This document shows, piece by piece, positions 36,887 to 46,428 of a DNA stretch of 64,000 bases. The position numbers and the translations under genes are program-made. Each line of letters starts with the position of its first letter. Position 1 is the stretch's first letter. The DNA is from Streptomyces sp. V3I8 (GTDB taxonomy: Bacteria > Actinomycetota > Actinomycetes > Streptomycetales > Streptomycetaceae), in assembly GCF_030817535.1 (NCBI RefSeq), contig NZ_JAUSZL010000002.1, positions 6,448,001 through 6,512,000 on the forward strand, written 5' to 3'. The notes beneath the pieces were generated by a model. It did not search any database. It was not told where the DNA came from and worked only from the letters and a program-made list of their open reading frames with translations.

Positions 36887-37321
36887 GTGAACGCCGAAGC
36901 CCGGAGAGCGGCACCCCTTCCCGGATCCGTGCCACGGCGCCTCGCCGTGCCCGGCGGGATCCTCGTGGCCGTCGCGGCGGCCTTCGCGTACGTGGGGACC
37001 GTCGACCCGAACGAACCCGGCCACTACCCCGTCTGCCCGCTGTTCCGGTACACGGGCCTGTACTGCCCCGGCTGCGGCGGACTGCGCAGCGCGTACGCCG
37101 TCGTCCACGGCGATCTCGGCGCGGCCCTCGGGGCCAACGCGGTCGTGGTACTGGGCTGTCTGGTGTTCGCCGCCGTGTGGACCGTCTGGGTGGTACGCGC
37201 GCTCCGGGGACGGCCGGCGCGCCTCGATCCCGGCCCTGTGACGCTGTGGGCGGCGGGCGTGCTGCTGCTGGTCTTCACCCTTGTCCGGAACCTGCCGTTC
37301 GGTGGCCTGCTCCACCCTTGA
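36887..37321 (+). CDS. DUF2752 membrane protein
   Basis: A 144-residue protein. The DUF2752 signature is clear: VCPLFRYTGLYCPGCGGLRSAYAVVHGDL, with three cysteines near the outer face of the membrane. Three helices lie at about 24-40, 80-100 and 115-135. The CPGCG pair could bind metal or form a disulfide; function is unknown. GTG at 36887 is chosen from the -10 spacing; an in-frame start 12 codons upstream would overlap that -10. Confidence 0.87.
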   Translation: MNAEARRAAPLPGSVPRRLAVPGGILVAVAAAFAYVGTVDPNEPGHYPVCPLFRYTGLYCPGCGGLRSAYAVVHGDLGAALGANAVVVLGCLVFAAVWTVWVVRALRGRPARLDPGPVTLWAAGVLLLVFTLVRNLPFGGLLHP

Positions 37322-37346
37322 TCAATCGGTGAACGTCCAGGTAGTG

Positions 37347-37441
37347 GGACCGGTGTCGACCGATGTGAGGCCCGGGCCCTCCTGCGGATACCATCGCAGT
37401 GACCACCGGTCACGCCCACGGCGGCAGGACCGGGTCGACCG
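37347..37441 (+). repeat. two near-identical copies of a 15-16-base palindromic sequence flanking the trpC promoter
   Basis: GGACCGGTGTCGACCG (37347-37362) and GGACCGGGTCGACCG (37427-37441) lie either side of the presumed trpC promoter, 80 bases apart. Each centres on GTCGAC. The pair could be a looping operator. Confidence 0.4.
37389..37413 (+). promoter_or_regulatory. candidate trpC promoter -10 with a 5' hairpin
   Basis: TACCAT (37389-37394) is a good -10. The transcript would start near 37400, and GTGACC-ACC-GGTCAC (37399-37413) could fold right at the 5' end. The remaining about 90-base leader has no tryptophan codons, so transcription attenuation by a leader peptide is unlikely. Confidence 0.45.
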
Positions 37442-37500
37442 GAACAGCTCCACCGCAGAACCGCTGCAACCGTTCACCGTCAGGGAAGGGGGCCGCTCGC

Positions 37501-38310
37501 GTGAGTGTGCTCGACGAGATCATCGACGGAGTCCGTGCCGACCTCGCGGAGCGGCAGGCGCGCGTCAGCCTCGACGAGCTCAAGGAACGCGCCGCGAAGG
37601 CCCGGCCCGCCAAGGACGGTGTCGCGGCCCTGCGCGGCGACGGCGTCAAGGTCATCTGCGAGGTCAAGCGCTCCAGCCCCTCCAAGGGCGCCCTCGCCGC
37701 GATCGCCGACCCCGCCGCCCTCGCCGCGGACTACGAGGCGGGCGGCGCGGCCGTCATCTCCGTGCTCACCGAGCAGCGCCGCTTCGGCGGCTCGCTGGCC
37801 GACCTGGAGGCCGTCCGGGCCCGGGTCGACATCCCGGTGCTGCGCAAGGACTTCATCGTCACGTCGTACCAGCTGTGGGAGGCCCGGGCCTACGGCGCCG
37901 ACCTCGCGCTGCTGATCGTGGCCGCCCTCGACCAGCCCGCCCTGGAGTCCCTCATCGAGCGCGCCGGGTCCATCGGGCTCACGGCGCTCGTCGAGGTCCA
38001 CGACGAGGACGAGGTCGACCGGGCGGTGGACGCCGGCGCGAAGGTCATCGGCGTCAACGCGCGCAACCTCAAGGACCTCAAGGTCGACCGCGGCACCTTC
38101 GAGCGCGTCGCCCCCGAGATCCCCGCCCACATCGTGAAGATCGCCGAGTCCGGTGTCCGCGGCCCGCACGACCTCATCGCCTACGCCAACGCCGGAGCCG
38201 ACGCCGTGCTGGTCGGGGAGTCCCTGGTGACCGGCCGCGACCCGAAGACCGCCGTCTCCGACCTGGTCGCCGCCGGCGCGCACCCCGCGCTGCGGCACGG
38301 ACGGGGCTGA
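37501..38310 (+). CDS. trpC: indole-3-glycerol phosphate synthase
   Basis: A 269-residue (beta/alpha)8 barrel that closes the indole ring in tryptophan synthesis. [16 protein letters not shown] has the catalytic Lys; [42 protein letters not shown] (second Lys), [13 protein letters not shown] and [13 protein letters not shown] complete the core. GTG 37501 has AGGGAAGGGGG upstream. An in-frame GTG at 37399 overlaps the 5' hairpin and is rejected as the start. First gene of trpCMBA. Confidence 0.95.
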   Translation: MSVLDEIIDGVRADLAERQARVSLDELKERAAKARPAKDGVAALRGDGVKVICEVKRSSPSKGALAAIADPAALAADYEAGGAAVISVLTEQRRFGGSLADLEAVRARVDIPVLRKDFIVTSYQLWEARAYGADLALLIVAALDQPALESLIERAGSIGLTALVEVHDEDEVDRAVDAGAKVIGVNARNLKDLKVDRGTFERVAPEIPAHIVKIAESGVRGPHDLIAYANAGADAVLVGESLVTGRDPKTAVSDLVAAGAHPALRHGRG

Positions 38311-38321
38311 CACCCTTCGCG

Positions 38322-38612
38322 ATGAGCGCCGACCGCATCCCCGCCGCGACCACCCGTCCGGGCACCCGCCCCGACGGCGGTCCGGCGTGCGTGCGGCCCG
38401 CCGCCGCGGGCGTCACGACGTCCCCCGGCCCCTACGCCCGGCTCGCCCGCGGCTGCCGTCCGCGCGGCTGCCGGGCGCCCGCGCGGCGCGTGCACGGACG
38501 CCGGGTGCGGTACGTCATCGGGGACGAGCCCGGCCAGGTGAACGGCATGCGATGGCGCAGGCGCGCACGCGCCGCCACCACCGCCACCACGGGCCTCCGC
38601 CCCGCCTCCTGA
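38322..38612 (+). CDS. trpM: tryptophan biosynthesis modulator TrpM
   Basis: A small, very basic protein of up to 96 residues between trpC and trpB. The core YARLARGCRPRGCRAPARRV, followed by HGRRVRYVIGDEPGQVNGMR, matches the short protein called TrpX/TrpM in this place in S. coelicolor, reported to tune tryptophan synthesis and differentiation. The start is uncertain: ATG 38322 gives 96 residues, while GTG 38391 would give about 73, nearer the size I recall. The N-terminal 30 residues look poorly conserved. About 120 bases separate it from trpB. Confidence 0.78.
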   Translation: MSADRIPAATTRPGTRPDGGPACVRPAAAGVTTSPGPYARLARGCRPRGCRAPARRVHGRRVRYVIGDEPGQVNGMRWRRRARAATTATTGLRPAS

Positions 38613-38732
38613 ACCGTCCTCCGGCAGGGGTGCGGGCCGGTTTCCGGCTGTCGCGGCGAGGAGTGCCGCGCGGCGCGTCCGAGACCGTCATCCGACCTGT
38701 CGACCGGGGCCACGCCCCTGCGAGGTAACCGC

Positions 38733-40021
<1,289 letters not shown>

Positions 40022-40025
<4 letters not shown>

Positions 40026-40840
40026 GCGGCAACGTACAGCTGTTGAGCGACACGCTCGCCGGAGCCAAGGCGCAGGGGCGGTCCGCCCTCATCGCGTACC
40101 TCCCCGCGGGCTTCCCGACCGTCGACGGCGGGATCGCGGCGGCCAAGGCCGTCTTCGAGGGCGGCGCGGACGTCGTCGAGATCGGACTGCCGCACAGCGA
40201 CCCCGTCCTCGACGGCCCGGTCATCCAGACCGCCGACGACATCGCCCTGCGCGGCGGCGTCCGGATCGCGGACGTGATGCGCACGGTCCGCGAGGCGTAC
40301 GAGGCCACCGGCAGACCCGTCCTCGTGATGACGTACTGGAACCCGATCGACCGCTACGGCGTGGAGCGCTTCACCGCCGAAATGGCCGAGGCGGGCGGCG
40401 CCGGCTGCATCCTGCCGGACCTCCCCGTCCAGGAGTCGGCGCTGTGGCGCGAGCACGCCGACAAGCACGGTCTCGCGACCGTCTTCGTCGTCGCCCCCAG
40501 CAGCAAGGACGCCCGGCTCGCCGACATCACCGCGGCGGGCTCCGGCTTCGTGTACGCGGCCTCGCTGATGGGCGTCACCGGCACCCGCGAGTCCGTGGGC
40601 AACCAGGCGCAGGACCTCGTCCGGCGCACCAAGGCCACCACCGACCTGCCGGTCTGCGTCGGCCTCGGCGTCTCGAACGCCGTACAGGCGCGCGAGGTCG
40701 CGGGCTTCGCCGACGGCGTCATCGTCGGCTCGGCGTTCGTGAAACTGATGCTGGACGCCCCCGACGAGGCCGCGGGCCTGGACGCCGTACGCGCCCTCGC
40801 CGCCGACCTCGCCGAGGGGGTACGCGGCGCACATCCGTGA
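40022..40840 (+). CDS. trpA: tryptophan synthase alpha subunit
   Basis: A 272-residue (beta/alpha)8 barrel that splits indole-3-glycerol phosphate to indole, which channels to Trp[16 protein letters not shown] and [19 protein letters not shown] hold the catalytic Glu and Asp (the catalytic Glu is in VEIGLP, the Asp in VLDGP). [12 protein letters not shown] and [30 protein letters not shown] are the phosphate-binding loops. Start GTG overlaps the trpB stop. Last gene before the operon hairpin. Confidence 0.96.
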
Positions 40841-40876
40841 GGAACGATCCGGTCACTCGAACGGGTGGACCTGGGG

Positions 40877-40903
40877 CCGGGGAGGCGCGATGCGCCTCCC
40901 CGG
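40877..40903 (+). terminator. hairpin terminator after trpA
   Basis: CCGGGGAGGCGC and its exact complement form a 12-bp stem with loop GAT, followed by TTCGTTCTG. It lies only 15 bases before the start of the next gene in the same direction. Confidence 0.8.
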
Positions 40904-40918
40904 TTCGTTCTGCGGGAT

Positions 40919-41692
40919 GTGAGCGAGAAGAACCGTGAGGGAAAGCGCACCGCCCGTGAGCGGCTGGCGCAGGAGCGAGACAAGCAGAAGACGGCGGACA
41001 GGCGCCGCCGGGTCCTGGTGGTGGGCGGGGCGGTCGTCGGCGTGCTGGCCCTGGCAGCGGTGATCGGCGTGGTGGCGGCGAACTCCGGCAAGGACGGGGC
41101 GGACACCGCGGGCCCGCTGACGGCGCCCTCGGGGGCCAACGGGGACGACAGCCTCTCCATCCCCGTCGGCAAGGAGGGCGCGAGGTCGACCCTCACCGTG
41201 TGGGAGGACTTCCGCTGTCCGGCCTGCAAGGGCTTCGAGGACGGGTACCGCTCGACGATCAACGAGCTGACGGGCGCCGGACAGCTCAAGGTCGAGTACC
41301 ACCTGGCGACCCTGATCGACGGGAACATGGGAGGCAGCGGTTCCGTGCACGCGGCCAACGCCGCGGCCTGCGCCCAGGACGCCGGGAAGTTCCCCGAGTA
41401 CCACGACGTCCTGTTCGAGAACCAGCCCGCCGAGACGGACGACGCGTACGCGAAGAACAGCAGGCTGATCGAGCTGGCCGGCAAGGTCGACGGACTCACC
41501 ACCGGCACGTTCGAGAAGTGCGTCGAGGACGGCACGCACAACAGCTGGGTCGCCAAGTCCCACCAGGCCTTCCAGAAGGGCGGCTTCAGCGGCACCCCGA
41601 CGGTCCTGCTGAACGGGAAGAACATCTACCAGGACCGGTCGATGACCCCGGCGAAGCTGAAGCAGATGGTGCAGCGGGCGGACAAGGGGTGA
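40919..41692 (+). CDS. membrane-anchored DsbA-like thiol-disulfide oxidoreductase (second copy)
   Basis: A 257-residue protein. A basic cytoplasmic N-terminus (EKNREGKRTARERLAQERDK) is followed by one helix at about 33-53 and an outer thioredoxin-fold domain with WEDFRCPACKGFED and GFSGTPTVLLNGKNIY. It is a paralogue of the protein at 9055-9855. Two further cysteines (AACAQDAG and EKCVEDG) are not in the first copy. GTG 40919 is 15 bases after the trpA terminator; I see only a weak ribosome site. Confidence 0.88.
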   Translation: MSEKNREGKRTARERLAQERDKQKTADRRRRVLVVGGAVVGVLALAAVIGVVAANSGKDGADTAGPLTAPSGANGDDSLSIPVGKEGARSTLTVWEDFRCPACKGFEDGYRSTINELTGAGQLKVEYHLATLIDGNMGGSGSVHAANAAACAQDAGKFPEYHDVLFENQPAETDDAYAKNSRLIELAGKVDGLTTGTFEKCVEDGTHNSWVAKSHQAFQKGGFSGTPTVLLNGKNIYQDRSMTPAKLKQMVQRADKG

Positions 41693-41759
41693 GCGGGCCG
41701 GCCGGTCTCGTTATGGACCCGTAGCCCGGGCGCGCTGCCGTACGCGGCGCCCGGCAGGG

Positions 41760-41765
41760 TAGCGT
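41760..41765 (+). promoter_or_regulatory. candidate -10 element for lgt
   Basis: TAGCGT ends ten bases before ATG 41776, which would leave a leader of only about four bases. Confidence 0.4.
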
Positions 41766-41775
41766 CGACCACGCC

Positions 41776-42804
41776 ATGGAACTTGCCTATATCCCCAGCC
41801 CCTCGCGCGGTGTGCTGCACCTCGGCCCCATTCCGCTGCGTGGCTACGCGTTCTGCATCATCATCGGCGTCTTCGTGGCCGTCTGGCTCGGCAACAAGCG
41901 GTGGATCGCGCGCGGTGGCCGGCCCGGCACCGTGGCGGACATCGCCGTGTGGGCCGTGCCGTTCGGTCTCGTCGGCGGGCGGCTCTACCACGTCATCACC
42001 GACTACCAGCTGTACTTCAGCGAGGGTCAGGACTGGGTCGACGCCTTCAAGATCTGGGAGGGCGGCCTCGGTATCTGGGGCGCCATCGCGCTCGGCGCGG
42101 TGGGCGCCTGGATCGGCTGCCGCCGCCGTGGCATCCCGCTGCCGGCGTGGGCCGACGCCCTCGCGCCCGGCATCGCCCTCGCGCAGGCCATCGGCCGCTG
42201 GGGCAACTGGTTCAACCAGGAGCTGTACGGGCGTGAGACGGACCTGCCCTGGGCGCTGCACATCACGTCCGTGACGGACGGCCGGGAGCCCGGCTACTAC
42301 CACCCGACGTTCCTGTACGAGTCGCTGTGGTGCATCGGTGTCGCGGTCCTGGTCATCTGGGCCGACCGCCGCTTCCGGCTCGGCCACGGGCGGGCCTTCG
42401 CGCTGTACGTCGCCGCGTACTGCGTGGGCCGCTTCTGGATCGAGTACATGCGGGTCGACGAGGCCCACCACTTCCTGGGCCTGCGCCTGAACGGCTGGAC
42501 CGCGATCGTGGTCTTCCTCCTCGCCGTGCTCTACATCGTGCTGTCGGCGCGGCGCAGGCCGGGCCGCGAGGAGGTCGTCGAGCCGGGCGCCCCGGACGGC
42601 GACACCGACGAGGACGGCACCGCGACCGCCGACTCCGACGGGAAGAAGACGGACACCGAGGCAGCAGCCGAGGCCGGCACCAAGACCGCGGTCAAGACGG
42701 ACACGAAGACGGACACCAAGGCCGAAACCAAGACGGACACCAAGGCCGAGGCGGAGGACAAGGTGGAGGTGAAGGACGAGGCCGAGTCGGCCAAGAAGTC
42801 CTGA
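41776..42804 (+). CDS. lgt: prolipoprotein diacylglyceryl transferase
   Basis: The 342-residue membrane enzyme that attaches diacylglycerol to the lipobox cysteine, the step before LspA (also in this window). Seven hydrophobic helices lie in residues 1-265. IGRWGNWFNQELYGRETDLPW is the Lgt signature; AVPFGLVGGRLYHVI and FWIEYMRVDE carry the essential Arg residues. The last about 75 residues are a charged cytoplasmic tail with repeats such as KTDTKAETKTDTKAE, absent from E. coli Lgt. It ends at a strong hairpin shared with the convergent operon. Confidence 0.95.
   Translation: MELAYIPSPSRGVLHLGPIPLRGYAFCIIIGVFVAVWLGNKRWIARGGRPGTVADIAVWAVPFGLVGGRLYHVITDYQLYFSEGQDWVDAFKIWEGGLGIWGAIALGAVGAWIGCRRRGIPLPAWADALAPGIALAQAIGRWGNWFNQELYGRETDLPWALHITSVTDGREPGYYHPTFLYESLWCIGVAVLVIWADRRFRLGHGRAFALYVAAYCVGRFWIEYMRVDEAHHFLGLRLNGWTAIVVFLLAVLYIVLSARRRPGREEVVEPGAPDGDTDEDGTATADSDGKKTDTEAAAEAGTKTAVKTDTKTDTKAETKTDTKAEAEDKVEVKDEAESAKKS
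42690..42752 (+). repeat. tandem repeats encoding Lys-Thr-Asp-Thr-Lys units in the Lgt tail
   Basis: AAGACGGACACCAAGGCC-type units recur three to four times in frame. Confidence 0.75.
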
Positions 42805-42812
42805 TCCCACGC

Positions 42813-42862
42813 GTACGCGGAAGGGGGCGCCCCGGCTCTTGGGGGCGCCCCCTTCCGCGTAC
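42813..42862. terminator. 21-bp bidirectional hairpin terminator between lgt and the convergent operon
   Basis: Positions 42813-42833 pair perfectly with 42842-42862 around an eight-base loop GGCTCTTG. The hairpin starts 9 bases after the lgt stop and ends 10 bases before the end of the CoA lyase gene, so it can stop transcripts from both sides. Confidence 0.9.
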
Positions 42863-42872
42863 CCGGCGCTCC

Positions 42873-43757
42873 CTAGGCGCGGCGGGCCAGGGCCAGGGTG
42901 CGGCGGGCCCCCGCCACCACGGCCCTGTCGACGAAGCGGCCGTCGGGGAGCGCCTGGGCGCCGGCGCGGCCGGCCGCCGCCTCGAGGACCGACTCGGCCC
43001 GCTCGATCTCCTGCGCCGTCGGCAGGTAGGCGGCCTCGATCACCGGGAGCTGGCGGGGATGGACGGCCGCGCGGCCGAAGAATCCGAGGGCGCGCCCGTG
43101 GGCGCAGGACGCGGCCAGCCCGGCGAGGTCGCGCACGTCGGGGTGGACGGACTGCGGCGGCGGGGCGAGACCGGCCGCGCGGGCGGCCACGACCACGCGT
43201 GAGCGCGCCCAGTCGAGGCCCGCGTCGTCGCGTACGCCCAGGTCGGCGCGGAGGTCGGCCTCGCCGAGCGCGATACCGCGCAGGGCGGGGTGGGCCGCGG
43301 CGACGGCGTAGGCGTGCTCGACGGCCAGGGCCGATTCCAGCAGGGCGTACAGGGGTGGGCGCGGGGCGGCGGCCGCCGTGCGGCGGACCTGGGCGGGGGA
43401 GGAGACCTTCGGCAGGCGCAGGCCCCCAAGGGCCGGGAGCGCGGCGAGGACGCGCAGGTCGGCCGCGTACTGCGGGTCGTCCGGGGCGTTGACCCGGACG
43501 TGGACCGGGACCGGGGGCGGCTCGGCGAGGAGGTCCGCGGTGGCGGCGCGGGCGTACTCCTTGCGGTCGGGGGCGACCGCGTCCTCCAGGTCGACGACGA
43601 CCACGTCGGCGCCGGCGGCCAGGGCCTTCGCCACCACCTCGGGGCGGTCGCCGGGAACGTACAGCCAGGTCAGCGGGACGACCGCCGGCACGTCGGCGCG
43701 GTCGGCGCGGTCCGTGTGATCGGTGCGGTCCGTGACGCCGGGGGCCTGTGTCGTCAC
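42873..43757 (-). CDS. HpcH/HpaI aldolase/citrate lyase (CitE-like) family protein
   Basis: A 294-residue TIM-barrel protein of the CitE/malyl-CoA lyase group. LTWLYVPGDRPEVVAKALAAGADVVVVDLEDAVAPDRKEYAR is the CoA-ester-lyase N-terminal signature; RVNAPDDP, YALLESALAVEHAYAV (metal-binding Glu) and GIALGEADLRADLG (metal-binding Glu/Asp) complete the site. It should cleave or hydrolyse a beta-hydroxyacyl-CoA. It is the last gene of the six-gene operon and overlaps the CaiB gene by GTGA. Confidence 0.88.
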   Translation of the reverse strand: MTTQAPGVTDRTDHTDRADRADVPAVVPLTWLYVPGDRPEVVAKALAAGADVVVVDLEDAVAPDRKEYARAATADLLAEPPPVPVHVRVNAPDDPQYAADLRVLAALPALGGLRLPKVSSPAQVRRTAAAAPRPPLYALLESALAVEHAYAVAAAHPALRGIALGEADLRADLGVRDDAGLDWARSRVVVAARAAGLAPPPQSVHPDVRDLAGLAASCAHGRALGFFGRAAVHPRQLPVIEAAYLPTAQEIERAESVLEAAAGRAGAQALPDGRFVDRAVVAGARRTLALARRA

Positions 43758-44989
43758 AGGGCGCCCTCCGTCCGGAGCTTGGCGATGTCGGCCTCCGTCA
43801 GGCCGAGTTCGGTGAGGACCGCGTCCGTGTCGGCGCCGTGCGGCCGGCCGGCCCAGCGGATCCCGCCGGGGGTGTCGGTGAGGCGGAAGAGGACGTTCTG
43901 CATGCGCAGCGGGCCCAGTTCGGGGTCCTCGACGGTGGTGATCGTGCCGAGGGCCGCGTACTGCGGGTCGTCCATGACGTCCCGGACGTTCTGGACGGGG
44001 GCGACCGCCGCCTCCGCCTTCTCGAAGGCGCCGATGACGTCGGCACGGGTGTGCCGGGCGATCCAGGAGCCGACCGCCTCGTCCAGGACGTCGTTGTGGC
44101 GGGCCCGGTCCGCGCCCGTGGCGAACCACGGTTCGGTGATCAGGTCGGGGCGGCCGACCAGGCGCATCACGCGTTCCGCGACGGACTGGGCGGACGTCGA
44201 GACGGCGACCCAGGTGCCGTCGGCGGTGCGGTAGGTGTTGCGCGGCGCGTTGTTCTGCGAGCGGTTGCCGGTGCGGGGCTGGACGTGGCCCAGCTGGTCG
44301 TACCAGAGCGGCTGCGGGCCGAGGACGGTGAGGATCGGTTCGATGATGGCCATGTCCACGACCTGTCCGCGGCCCGTGCGGTCGCGGGCCGCCAGGGCCG
44401 TCATGACCGCGTACGCCGTGGCGAGGCCCGCGATGGAGTCGGCGAGGCCGAAGGGCGGCAGGGTGGGCGGGGCGTCCGGCTCGCCGGTCATCGCGGCGAA
44501 CCCGCTCATCGCCTCGGCCAGGGTGCCGAAGCCGGGGCGGCGCGCGTAGGGGCCGAACTGGCCGAAGCCGGTGACCCGGGCGAGCACCAGCCGGGGGTTC
44601 ACGGCGGAGAGTTCCTCCCAGCCGAGGTCCCACTTCTCCAGCGTGCCCGGCCGGAAGTTCTCGACGACCACGTCGGCGGAGGCGGCGAGGCGCAGCAGGG
44701 TCTCGCGGCCGCCGTACGTGGACAGGTCCAGGGTCATCGTGCGTTTGTTGCGGCCGAGGAGTTTCCACCACAGGCCGATGCCGTCCTTCGACGGGCCGTG
44801 ACCGCGGGACGGGTCGGGCCGCCGGGGGTGCTCGATCTTGACGACCTCGGCGCCGAAGTCGCCGAGCATCGTGGCGGCGAGGGGGCCGGCGAAGAGGGTC
44901 GCGAGGTCGAGGACGCGGAGGCCGTCGAGGGGGGCCGGGGCCGCAGCGGCGGGAGGTGCGGCGGGAGAGGGGGTGGTGGCGGGGGTCAT
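43754..44989 (-). CDS. CaiB/BaiF family CoA transferase
   Basis: A 411-residue class III CoA transferase. LDGLRVLDLATLFAGPLAATMLGDFGAEVVKIEHP and ADVVVENFRPGTLEKWDLGWEEL are family signatures. VTGFGQFGPYARRPGFGTLAEAMSGF and the DSIAGLATAYAVMTAL region follow; the usual nucleophile Asp would be the D in GLADSIAG. It moves CoA from an acyl-CoA to a carboxylic acid. With the CitE-like lyase next door it could activate and then cleave a dicarboxylate or hydroxy acid. Substrate unknown. Coupled by ATGA overlaps on both sides. Confidence 0.9.
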   Translation of the reverse strand: MTPATTPSPAAPPAAAAPAPLDGLRVLDLATLFAGPLAATMLGDFGAEVVKIEHPRRPDPSRGHGPSKDGIGLWWKLLGRNKRTMTLDLSTYGGRETLLRLAASADVVVENFRPGTLEKWDLGWEELSAVNPRLVLARVTGFGQFGPYARRPGFGTLAEAMSGFAAMTGEPDAPPTLPPFGLADSIAGLATAYAVMTALAARDRTGRGQVVDMAIIEPILTVLGPQPLWYDQLGHVQPRTGNRSQNNAPRNTYRTADGTWVAVSTSAQSVAERVMRLVGRPDLITEPWFATGADRARHNDVLDEAVGSWIARHTRADVIGAFEKAEAAVAPVQNVRDVMDDPQYAALGTITTVEDPELGPLRMQNVLFRLTDTPGGIRWAGRPHGADTDAVLTELGLTEADIAKLRTEGAL

Positions 44990-46428
44990 GGGTGCGGGGC
45001 CTCCAGGGGGCCGGGGCGGGCGGCCGGCCGGGGGTGCGGTCGGGCGGCCGTACGGGCCGTCAGGTGGGCGAGGGCGTCGAAGCCGGTGCCGTCGAAGTCG
45101 CCGACGGACGTGGCCAGACGGTTCTTCAGGGGGGCCGTCCAGCGGGGCGGGAGCGCTTCCGGGGCGCCCGCGAGCAGGCCCGCGACCGAGCCGGCCGTCG
45201 CGCCGTTCGAGTCGGTGTCCCAACCGCCGGACACCGCACGGCAGACGGAGGCGGTGAAGTCGCCGTCCGCGTGGGTGAGGGCGGCGGCGAGCAGGGCCGT
45301 GTTGGGGATGGCGTGGACCCAGTGGTAGGCGCGGTGGGTGGCGTGCAGTTCGTCCACGACCCGGTCGAAGTCCCGCTGCTCCGCGGCGAGCCGGATGCCG
45401 TGGTGGACCGCTCGGGCCAGCCGGGAGGCCGGGGGGACGACGGTGAGACCGGTGCGCAGGCAGGTGTGGATGTCGCTCGTGCCGGTGGCCGCCTCGGCGA
45501 TGACGGCCGCCGTGAACATCGCCGCGTAGACGCCGTTGGCGGTGTGGGTGAGGACGGCGTCCCGGTACGCCTGTTCCGCGGCGGCCGCGGGGGCGCCGGG
45601 GTTGGTCCAGCCGTGGACGTCCGCGCGGATCAGGGCGCCGATCCACTCGCGGAACGGGTTGCGGTGGCGGGCCGTGTGCGGGGGTTCGACACCGTCGAGG
45701 AGGTTGCGGTAGGCGACGCGTTCCGCGGTGAAGGTGCGGCCCGCGGGAAGTTCGTCGAGCCAGAGGCGGGCCACGTCCGTGGTGGTGAAGTCCCTGCCGT
45801 GGCGTTGCAGCAGCAGAAGGTTGAGGAGGGGGTAGTTGAGGTCGTCGTCCTCCGGCATGCCGTCGATGTTCTCGGCGAGGGAGGTGGCGGCGGAACGGCG
45901 GTTCCAGGGGTACGCGGCCTTCAGCTCCCGGGGCAGGCCCCGTTCGGTGAACCAGGTGCTGAGGGGCCAGTTGCCGGTGGCCCGGGCCAGCCGGCGGATG
46001 CCGGTCAGCGGGAGCTTCTCCACCGGCTTGCCCAGGAGGCAGCCCGCGGCCCTGCCCAGCCAGGCGGCTTCCAGGGCGGATTCTTCCCCCGTCCCGCCCC
46101 TTCCCGTGGGCGAGGGCTCCGCCCCCGCCCCAGGCGCGGTCGGCCAGGCCGGGCACAGGGCCCGGATGCCGGCGAGGTCCGTCGGCTCGCTGTCCTCCAG
46201 ACCACTGGGCAGGTCCGCCAGTTCGTCCAGGAGGTCCCGGGCCAGGGACCTCAGGTAGGGGGAGGCCGGAGTGGGGGAGGCGCCCGCCCGGAGTGGGGCC
46301 TGCGGGCCGGCCGCCGTGCGCCAGCGGGCCTCGACCGCCGACGGCTCGCGGCCGTCCTGGCCCGCCTGGTGCAGTTCGTGGCCCAGCAGGTCCTCGGGCT
46401 GGACCCAGGTCAGGCGCAGGGACGTCAT
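44986..46428 (-). CDS. ADP-ribosylglycohydrolase family protein (paralogue D)
   Basis: A 480-residue member, the longest of four in a row. The first about 100 residues (SLRLTWVQPEDLLGHELHQAGQDGREPS onwards) are an added domain not found in the others. The hydrolase core starts at EAAWLGRAAGCLLGKPVEKL. The first metal motif is GMPEDDDLNYPLLNL and the second GGWDTDSNGATAGSVAGLL, so both magnesium sites look complete. A low-complexity segment (about residues 108-125) is coded by a GC-rich repeat-like sequence. The true substrate may not be ADP-ribosyl protein. Confidence 0.88.
   Translation of the reverse strand: MTSLRLTWVQPEDLLGHELHQAGQDGREPSAVEARWRTAAGPQAPLRAGASPTPASPYLRSLARDLLDELADLPSGLEDSEPTDLAGIRALCPAWPTAPGAGAEPSPTGRGGTGEESALEAAWLGRAAGCLLGKPVEKLPLTGIRRLARATGNWPLSTWFTERGLPRELKAAYPWNRRSAATSLAENIDGMPEDDDLNYPLLNLLLLQRHGRDFTTTDVARLWLDELPAGRTFTAERVAYRNLLDGVEPPHTARHRNPFREWIGALIRADVHGWTNPGAPAAAAEQAYRDAVLTHTANGVYAAMFTAAVIAEAATGTSDIHTCLRTGLTVVPPASRLARAVHHGIRLAAEQRDFDRVVDELHATHRAYHWVHAIPNTALLAAALTHADGDFTASVCRAVSGGWDTDSNGATAGSVAGLLAGAPEALPPRWTAPLKNRLATSVGDFDGTGFDALAHLTARTAARPHPRPAARPGPLEAPHP
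46081..46140 (-). repeat. GC-rich repeat-like segment inside paralogue D
   Basis: The stretch GGGCGGGGGCGGAGCCCTCG with CCCACGGGAAGGGGCGGG on the minus strand is an imperfect palindrome of a kind often seen between Streptomyces genes, here translated as Pro/Gly/Thr-rich residues between the added domain and the hydrolase core. Confidence 0.45.

Noticed and set aside
37399..37500. In-frame GTG extension of trpC as a leader peptide gene
   Set aside because: No tryptophan codons and no stop before trpC, so it is not an attenuator peptide; it only extends the trpC frame over the 5' hairpin.
40865..40918. Upstream in-frame start for the second DsbA-like protein
   Set aside because: It would place the start before the trpA terminator hairpin and translate the stem.
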